Of a stretch of 19,216 nucleotides of DNA, positions 13,555-19,216 are shown in pieces (the first letter of the stretch is position 1; every line of letters begins with the position of its first letter). Origin of the DNA: Actinomycetes bacterium (GTDB lineage: Bacteria; Actinomycetota; Thermoleophilia; Solirubrobacterales; Solirubrobacteraceae); contig JAEYAL010000352.1 of NCBI GenBank assembly GCA_023404805.1, positions 1 through 19,216 on the forward strand. Direction: 5' to 3'. The translations under genes were made by a program, and so were the position numbers. The notes beneath the pieces were generated by a model, which saw only the letters and a program-made list of their open reading frames with translations, was not told the origin of the DNA and did not search any database.

Positions 13555-13599
13555 CGCCCCACAGAAAACCAGATAAACCCAGCCACCTTTACGTAGTTT

Positions 13600-13648
13600 G
13601 CGGCGTAGGTACCCGAATGGGTACCGGGCGCATCACAACCTACGCCGC
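13600..13648 (-). terminator. Compound hairpin at the end of vapC
   Basis: The inner arms GGTACCC (13608-13614) and GGGTACC (13619-13625) enclose a 4-nt loop. The outer arms GCGGCGTAGG (13600-13609) and CCTACGCCGC (13639-13648) pair around it, and two bases are shared between the two stems. The outer arm includes the vapC stop codon (13640-13642). It is well placed to end the vapBC transcript and lies 46 nt upstream of the haloperoxidase-like start. Confidence 0.5.
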
Positions 13649-14044
13649 CTCTTTGACGACCTCGACCGGGCAGCGCACGCCCGGCGCTGCCGCGATCCCA
13701 GCGTCTCCCGTGACCAGGGGGCACTCCAGCGCCTCAGCCACCGCGACATAGGAGGCGTCGTACGCGCTGAGGTTGTCGCGCAGCTCCCAGATGCGATCGG
13801 TGAGCCCGAACGTGGGATAGCGCGTGATCCCCAGTGCGCGCAGGGCGCGCAGCAACAGCGCCCCGTCGGCGGCGCCCAAGCGGCCCGAGCGCGCCTCCCG
13901 CCGCAGCGCATCCAGCACCTCGAGGTCAACCAGATGGGGCGCAAAGAGCTGCCGGCTACGAAGCCGCTCGCGTGCCAAGCCGTCATACCGGAGCCCGCCG
14001 ACGATCACCGACGCATCGACCACCGCCGGCTGCCCGCTCGTCAT
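13640..14044 (-). CDS. vapC: VapC-family PIN-domain ribonuclease toxin
   Basis: This 134-residue protein has a single PIN domain. The first acidic residue is in VVDASVIVGGL (D10), and the second is E42 in HLVDLEVLDAL. Later acidic residues are in LSAYDASYVAVAEAL and the closing CPLVTGDAG motif. These form the magnesium site of VapC toxins, which cleave tRNA or rRNA when freed from the antitoxin. The start is ATG 14044, 4 nt after the antitoxin stop (14051-14049), so the two are co-transcribed and probably translationally coupled. The frame stays open upstream to 14233, but that part is out-of-frame antitoxin DNA. The RNA target cannot be read from the sequence. Confidence 0.92.
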   Translation of the reverse strand: MTSGQPAVVDASVIVGGLRYDGLARERLRSRQLFAPHLVDLEVLDALRREARSGRLGAADGALLLRALRALGITRYPTFGLTDRIWELRDNLSAYDASYVAVAEALECPLVTGDAGIAAAPGVRCPVEVVKEAA

Positions 14045-14048
14045 ACGA

Positions 14049-14327
14049 TCAGGCCGCTGAACGCCGTGCGGACCGTGCCGCAGCGACCTCATCGAGATGC
14101 GCAGCACGCTCTTCCCGATCCGCGTGGATCCCGGCAACGACATCCTCGGTGCGAATCGGGATGCTCGGCAGCGAATCCAAGATGGCTGCGTTGTCGGCCC
14201 GCCGCGACAGTGCGCTGAGCTCGCGCACGGCAAATGCGCTCGTCGACATCCCCGCCTGCTTCGCTAGCCGGTCGAGCCGGTCCGCGACAGCGTCGGGAAC
14301 GTTGCGCAGATAGAGCGTCTTCGGCAT
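14049..14327 (-). CDS. vapB: VapB-family ribbon-helix-helix antitoxin
   Basis: This 92-residue protein starts MPKTLYLRNVPDAVADRLDRLAKQAGMSTSAFAVREL. The block TLYLRNVPD is the DNA-contacting beta-strand and the two helices that follow complete an RHH/MetJ-Arc fold (about residues 3-40). The C-terminal half, charged and ending SARRSAA, should wrap the toxin. ATG 14327 is preferred over an in-frame TTG 6 nt upstream. No Shine-Dalgarno is seen, and the likely promoter ends 7 nt before the ATG, so the mRNA is probably leaderless. RHH antitoxins repress their own promoter together with the toxin, and the operator-like palindromes just upstream fit that. Confidence 0.9.
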   Translation of the reverse strand: MPKTLYLRNVPDAVADRLDRLAKQAGMSTSAFAVRELSALSRRADNAAILDSLPSIPIRTEDVVAGIHADREERAAHLDEVAAARSARRSAA

Positions 14328-14333
14328 ACGCAA

Positions 14334-14362
14334 AACACTAGCGTGTTGCTAGCTCCTTGCAA
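14334..14362 (-). promoter_or_regulatory. vapBC promoter with overlapping operator palindromes
   Basis: Reading the minus strand, TTGCAA (14362-14357), a 16-nt spacer and TAGTGT (14340-14335) make a good -35/-10 pair. Two interleaved palindromes cover the -10 and spacer: AACAC-TAGC-GTGTT (14334-14347) and CTAGC-GTGTT-GCTAG (14338-14352). The -10 ends 7 nt before the vapB ATG (14327), so transcription would start at or next to the start codon. The VapBC complex is the expected repressor. Confidence 0.6.
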
Positions 14363-14389
14363 GCACCCTCGCTCGTCCCGTGCCACAGC

Positions 14390-14441
14390 CAGTGAGCGTC
14401 CTTTAGTGGTCGCCATGGCAACGACTAAAGGACGCTCACTG
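14390..14441. repeat. Perfect 18-bp inverted repeat, 52 nt overall
   Basis: The arms at 14390-14407 (CAGTGAGCGTCCTTTAGT) and 14424-14441 are exact reverse complements with a 16-nt loop that itself contains the palindrome GCCATGGC. It lies between the divergent vapBC and dnaK genes, and both are transcribed away from it, so it does not look like a terminator for either. It is less GC-rich than its surroundings. Confidence 0.7.
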
Positions 14442-14499
14442 CACCACAGTCTCCCGTGACGCCGCTCCACTCGGTCCAGATCGGCGCCAGGGCGCTGCA

Positions 14500-14528
14500 T
14501 TAGATCTGCTAACTTGCCACTTAGATTT
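14500..14528 (+). promoter_or_regulatory. AT-rich direct repeats upstream of dnaK
   Basis: TTAGATCT (14500-14507) and TTAGATTT (14521-14528) repeat at exactly 21 nt, two helical turns, in a short AT-rich island about 55-80 nt before the dnaK start. This is where a heat-shock promoter or HspR site is expected. The canonical HspR inverted repeat (CTTGAGT-N7-ACTCAAG) is not present in the 250 nt before dnaK. Confidence 0.35.
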
Positions 14529-14580
14529 CTCCTGTGGCCGTGGCGCACCACCCCGGCCGAGCAACCGAAGGGAACCCAGC

Positions 14581-16494
<1,914 letters not shown>

Positions 16495-16529
16495 GCCCTC
16501 GCGCGATCGAGGCTGAGAGGACTCAGGAC

Positions 16530-17201
16530 ATGAGTACCGAGCACACGCCCGAGGCGGAGACCCCGCCGGCTGACGAAGCGACGCAGGCGGCAGCCGATCA
16601 GGCTGCCGCCGCCGCGGCCTACGCGGCCAGCGAGCAAGCCGCGCCGGAAGGCGCTGCGGCGCCCGCTGACGCTGCCGAGGCCGTCGAGGCCGAGGCCGCG
16701 CCCGACCCGCTCGAGGGCAAGACCGACGAAGAGATCCGCGCGCTCGCCGCGCAGGCCGGGGACTACCTCGCGCTTGCTCAGCGCACGCAGGCGGACTTCG
16801 CCAACTTCCGCAAGCGCGCCCAGGCGCAGGCGGCCGCGGCGAAGGTCCGCGGCGGCACCGACCTGGCCCGCGAGCTGCTGCCCGCGATCGACAACGTCGA
16901 GCGCGCACTGGAGCACGAGGGCACCGCGCTGACGGAGGCTGGCGATGCCAGCGAAGCCGCGCAGCGGATCCTCACGGCGCTGCGCAGCGCGCACGGCGAG
17001 ATCGTCGCGGCCCTGAGCCGCGGCGGCATCGAGCGGTTCGACCCGCTCGGCGAGCCGTTCGATCCGACCCGCCACGAGGCGGTCGCACGCCGCCCAGCTG
17101 AGGACCAGGAGCCCGTCGCCATCTGCGGCGTCGTGTTCCAGCCTGGCTACGCGGCGGGCGACGAGATCATCCGCGCAGCGCGCGTCGTGGTCACCGACTG
17201 A
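16530..17201 (+). CDS. grpE: Nucleotide exchange factor GrpE
   Basis: This 223-residue co-chaperone releases ADP from DnaK. The first 60 residues are Ala/Glu/Pro-rich and probably disordered, longer than in E. coli GrpE (197 total). The long dimerisation helix follows (LAAQAGDYLALAQRTQADFANFRKR in sequence, about 72-96). The conserved ELLPAIDNVERAL four-helix region comes next. The beta-wing that touches DnaK contains GIERFDPLGEPFDPTRHEAVA split by turns, and it closes with GYAAGDEIIRAARVVV. GAGAGGA (16515-16521), 8 nt before ATG 16530, supports the start. Position between dnaK and dnaJ is the standard actinobacterial order. Confidence 0.97.
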   Translation: MSTEHTPEAETPPADEATQAAADQAAAAAAYAASEQAAPEGAAAPADAAEAVEAEAAPDPLEGKTDEEIRALAAQAGDYLALAQRTQADFANFRKRAQAQAAAAKVRGGTDLARELLPAIDNVERALEHEGTALTEAGDASEAAQRILTALRSAHGEIVAALSRGGIERFDPLGEPFDPTRHEAVARRPAEDQEPVAICGVVFQPGYAAGDEIIRAARVVVTD

Positions 17202-17274
17202 CCCGCCGATAGACCACCGAGACCACCCGACCCCGGTCACCTGACCAACCGACTCCGAGAGAAGTACCCCATCA

Positions 17275-18393
17275 ATGGCCGCAGCTGATCCCTACAAGAC
17301 CCTGGGCGTCGACCGCTCAGCGTCGCCCGAGGCGATCAAGAAGGCCTACCGCTCGCTCGCCCGCAAGTACCACCCCGACAACGAGGGCGGCAACGAGGAC
17401 AAGTTCAAGGACGTGCAGGGTGCCTACGACATCCTGAGCGACCCAGATAAGAAGGCCGCCTACGACCGCGGCGGCTTCTCGTTCCCCGGCATGGGCGGGC
17501 CCGGCGGCGCCGAAGCGAACTTCTCCATGAGCGACCTCGCCGACATCCTCGGCGGCGTCTTTGGAAGCCGGATCCCGGGGGCGGGTGGCCGCGGCGGATC
17601 GCGCACGCAGGTGCAGGCGCCGGGCCGCGACCTGGAGACGCAGGCGCGGATCACCTTCGACCAGTCCATCAACGGCACCGAGATCACGCTCCCGGTGCCG
17701 TCGCAGGACCCGTGCCCGGACTGCCGTGGCACGGGCGGGCGCCCCGGTTCGCAGATGACGACCTGCCCGGAGTGCTCGGGCCACGGCGTCGTGATCACGA
17801 GCGACGGCCTGTTCACCAGCCAGACGCCCTGCCCGAGGTGCCGCGGCGTGGGGCGCGTGCCGAAGGAGCCTTGCCCGACGTGCCGCGGCACCGGACGCCG
17901 CCCCGGCGGCTCGACGCTGCGCGTGAAGGTGCCCGCCGGCATCCGCGACGGCGGCCGGATCAAGGTCCCCGGCCGCGGTGAGCCTGGCGTCGGCGGCGGG
18001 CCGCGCGGCGACCTCTATGTCGTCGTGCACGTGGCGCCGTCACGGGTGTTCCAGCGCAAGGGCGACCACCTCGAGATCGAGCTGCCGATCACCGTCGTCG
18101 AAGCGATGCGCGGAGCCGAGGTGAAGGTCCCGACCCTCAGCGGGACGAAAACCATCCGCGTGGCACCGGGGACCAAACACGGCACCGTGCAGCGGCTCAA
18201 GGGCGAAGGCCCCCCGCTGACCGGCAAGGGCGGCGCCCGCGGCGACCTGCACTACCGGATCGCGATCGATATCCCGCGCGAGCTCAACGACGAGCAAAAG
18301 GCGCTCGTCGACGCGCTCGGCGCGTCGCTCGACTACGACCCCCGCGAGGACCTGATGAAGCGCGCGGAGGCGAGGGGAGGCGTGGGTGTCTGA
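17275..18393 (+). CDS. dnaJ: Chaperone DnaJ (type I Hsp40)
   Basis: This 372-residue co-chaperone stimulates DnaK ATPase and presents substrates to it. The J-domain occupies about residues 4-68 with the essential HPD at 32-34. A Gly/Phe-rich region follows (FSFPGMGGPGG and further). Four CxxCxGxG zinc repeats begin at C147, C164, C186 and C200 and bind two zinc ions, making it a full type I DnaJ. The C-terminal substrate-binding domains end in the dimerisation region. GAGAGAAG (17257-17264), 10 nt before ATG 17275, acts as ribosome site. The gap after grpE is 73 nt. The stop (18391-18393) overlaps the hspR start by 8 nt. Confidence 0.98.
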   Translation: MAAADPYKTLGVDRSASPEAIKKAYRSLARKYHPDNEGGNEDKFKDVQGAYDILSDPDKKAAYDRGGFSFPGMGGPGGAEANFSMSDLADILGGVFGSRIPGAGGRGGSRTQVQAPGRDLETQARITFDQSINGTEITLPVPSQDPCPDCRGTGGRPGSQMTTCPECSGHGVVITSDGLFTSQTPCPRCRGVGRVPKEPCPTCRGTGRRPGGSTLRVKVPAGIRDGGRIKVPGRGEPGVGGGPRGDLYVVVHVAPSRVFQRKGDHLEIELPITVVEAMRGAEVKVPTLSGTKTIRVAPGTKHGTVQRLKGEGPPLTGKGGARGDLHYRIAIDIPRELNDEQKALVDALGASLDYDPREDLMKRAEARGGVGV

Positions 18394-18871
18394 CGAGTTC
18401 CAACAGCAGCAGCCCCACCAGCAGCAAGGGCAGCGGCCTGAGCAGCGCGTCACCCGCACCCGCATCGAGGTCTCGGCGAGCCGCGGCGTCTTCATGATCT
18501 CGGTCGCCGCCGAGCTCGCCGACATGCACCCGCAGACGCTGCGGATGTACGAGCAGCGCGGGCTCATCCAGCCGCAGCGCTCACCGCGCGGCACGCGCCT
18601 CTACTCGCAGGACGACGTCGAGCGCCTGCGCCGCATCCAGGAGATGACGGCCGAGCTCGGCCTCAACCTCGCCGGCGTCGAACGCGTCCTCGAGCTCGAA
18701 GAGCGCCTGGAGCACCTCGAGCGCCGCTACACCGCGGTCGAGCGCCGCCGCTTGGAGCTCGAGCACGAGGTCCAGCGCCTGCGCGACGAGCAGCGCACGG
18801 CGATCGTGCGCTACGTGCCGCCGCAGCAGCACCAGGCGCTGCAGCAGCGCCGGCCGCCCCAGGACGCCTAG
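18386..18871 (+). CDS. hspR: Heat-shock repressor HspR (MerR family)
   Basis: This 161-residue regulator represses the dnaK operon and uses DnaK as co-repressor in characterised actinomycetes. The N-terminus is Gln-rich (residues 4-20). The MerR winged helix-turn-helix spans about 36-105, with ISVAAELADMHPQTLRMYEQ (HTH), GLIQPQRSPRGTRLYSQDD (wing) and GLNLAGVERVLELEE. A coiled coil (about 100-140) for dimerisation follows, then another Gln-rich tail. GTG 18386 is supported by AGGGGAGG (18373-18380), 5 nt upstream, and overlaps the dnaJ end by 8 nt, so the two are translationally coupled. As last gene of the operon it closes a negative-feedback loop. Confidence 0.97.
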   Translation: MSDEFQQQQPHQQQGQRPEQRVTRTRIEVSASRGVFMISVAAELADMHPQTLRMYEQRGLIQPQRSPRGTRLYSQDDVERLRRIQEMTAELGLNLAGVERVLELEERLEHLERRYTAVERRRLELEHEVQRLRDEQRTAIVRYVPPQQHQALQQRRPPQDA

Positions 18872-18882
18872 GCCGCGTCCGC

Positions 18883-18926
18883 GTCCGTCGCTCCGGACCG
18901 CCGCCTCACCCCGCGCGCCTGCGCGC
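18883..18926 (+). terminator. Weak hairpins after hspR
   Basis: GTCCG/CGGAC (18883-18887 and 18894-18898) and GCGCG/CGCGC within 18913-18926 can form two short GC stems soon after the hspR stop. Neither has a U-tract, and random GC-rich DNA often makes stems this short. Confidence 0.25.
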
Positions 18927-18958
18927 CCTGTGTGAACTTCAGCCCAGATGGAAACCGC

Positions 18959-18986
18959 GGGTATTTCGAATACCCGAAGTCGGGTA
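18959..18986. promoter_or_regulatory. Two overlapping palindromes before the last gene
   Basis: GGGTATT-TCG-AATACCC (18959-18975) and TACCCGA-AG-TCGGGTA (18971-18986) are perfect 7-bp dyads that share TACCC, giving three GGGTA/TACCC half-sites. They end 3 to 15 nt before the candidate GTG starts of the downstream gene. This is a good operator candidate. Confidence 0.5.
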
Positions 18987-19000
18987 CGGTGGTTGCTGAA

Positions 19001-19216
19001 GTGCCCGATTCAACCGACACCCTCGCGACCGCAGAGGACGCCGCCACGGCCGCGGCTTCGCTGGCGCTCGCCGCTTGGATGGCGCACCTCGACGACGACC
19101 TGGCCCGGTCGGCGGCGCTCCGCGAAGACGCCCGCGAAGCCTTCGGGCGGCTTGGCGACCGCGCTGCCGCGTCGGTCTCGGTGGCCTACGCCGCCCTTGT
19201 GCGGACGGCGCTGCTG
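19001..19216 (+). CDS. Unidentified alanine-rich protein, N-terminus only (partial)
   Basis: A frame with strongly GC-biased third codon positions stays open from GTG 19001 (or an in-frame GTG at 18989) to the window edge, giving 72 residues. It begins VPDSTDTLATAEDAA and continues as an Ala/Asp/Arg-rich, apparently all-helical sequence (LAAWMAHLDDDLARSAALREDAREAF split by no Pro). No signal peptide and no recognised motif are seen. No ribosome site is clear. The overlapping palindromes directly upstream suggest a regulated, possibly self-regulated, gene. The family cannot be named from this fragment. Confidence 0.5.
   Translation, partial: MPDSTDTLATAEDAATAAASLALAAWMAHLDDDLARSAALREDAREAFGRLGDRAAASVSVAYAALVRTALL

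Noticed and set aside
12103..13596. 497-codon plus-strand frame opposite the haloperoxidase-like gene
   Set aside because: The opposite strand encodes an exported protein with a complete vanadate pocket. The plus frame is repetitive Arg/Val/Asp/Ala without motifs.
14442..14580. HAIR or CIRCE heat-shock operators before dnaK
   Set aside because: Neither CTTGAGT-N7-ACTCAAG nor TTAGCACTC-N9-GAGTGCTAA is present. Only partial resemblance near 14511-14526 was found.

Overview
The window is very GC-rich, with long spurious open frames opposite and beside almost every real gene. It comes from an actinomycete-type bacterium. The strongest evidence is the dnaK-grpE-dnaJ-hspR operon ending in a MerR-type HspR repressor, which is an Actinomycetota arrangement. 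Actinobacterial-type inositol-phosphate synthase beside a phosphatidylinositol-phosphate synthase agrees with this. The mix with secreted oxidases and a DUF4394 protein suggests class Thermoleophilia (Solirubrobacterales-like), but that placement is inference. No tRNA, rRNA, CRISPR array, insertion sequence or prophage was seen.

Left part (1-5837). On the minus strand lie a secreted Pro/Ala-rich protein that runs off the left edge, then ino1, a CDP-alcohol phosphatidyltransferase, an AUR1-like PAP2 protein and a secreted CAP-domain protein. The three middle genes read PAP2 > phosphatidyltransferase > ino1 and form a tight inositol-lipid operon. The plus strand then carries a PfkB sugar kinase and an endonuclease III with an iron-sulfur cluster.

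Middle part (5838-13554). This is a block of secreted proteins: two tandem paralogous copper-radical (galactose/glyoxal-oxidase-like) oxidases, a DUF4394 beta-propeller protein, and, convergent with them, a vanadium-haloperoxidase-like protein. All five oxidase ligand or radical positions and all seven vanadate-pocket positions I could align are kept. The oxidase family makes hydrogen peroxide and the haloperoxidase family consumes it, so an extracellular peroxide-coupled system is the most interesting hypothesis here.

Right part (13555-19216). A vapBC toxin-antitoxin pair on the minus strand has an apparently leaderless promoter buried in an operator-like double palindrome. Divergent from it is dnaK-grpE-dnaJ-hspR, the heat-shock operon with its own repressor last. 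The window ends in the start of an unidentified alanine-rich protein preceded by two overlapping palindromes.

Intergenic DNA is rich in long, perfect hairpins. Several are terminator-like without a U-tract, as is common in high-GC Gram-positives. Three of 51-55 nt (4881-4935, 5860-5910, 14390-14441) share an architecture and may be a dispersed hairpin element.
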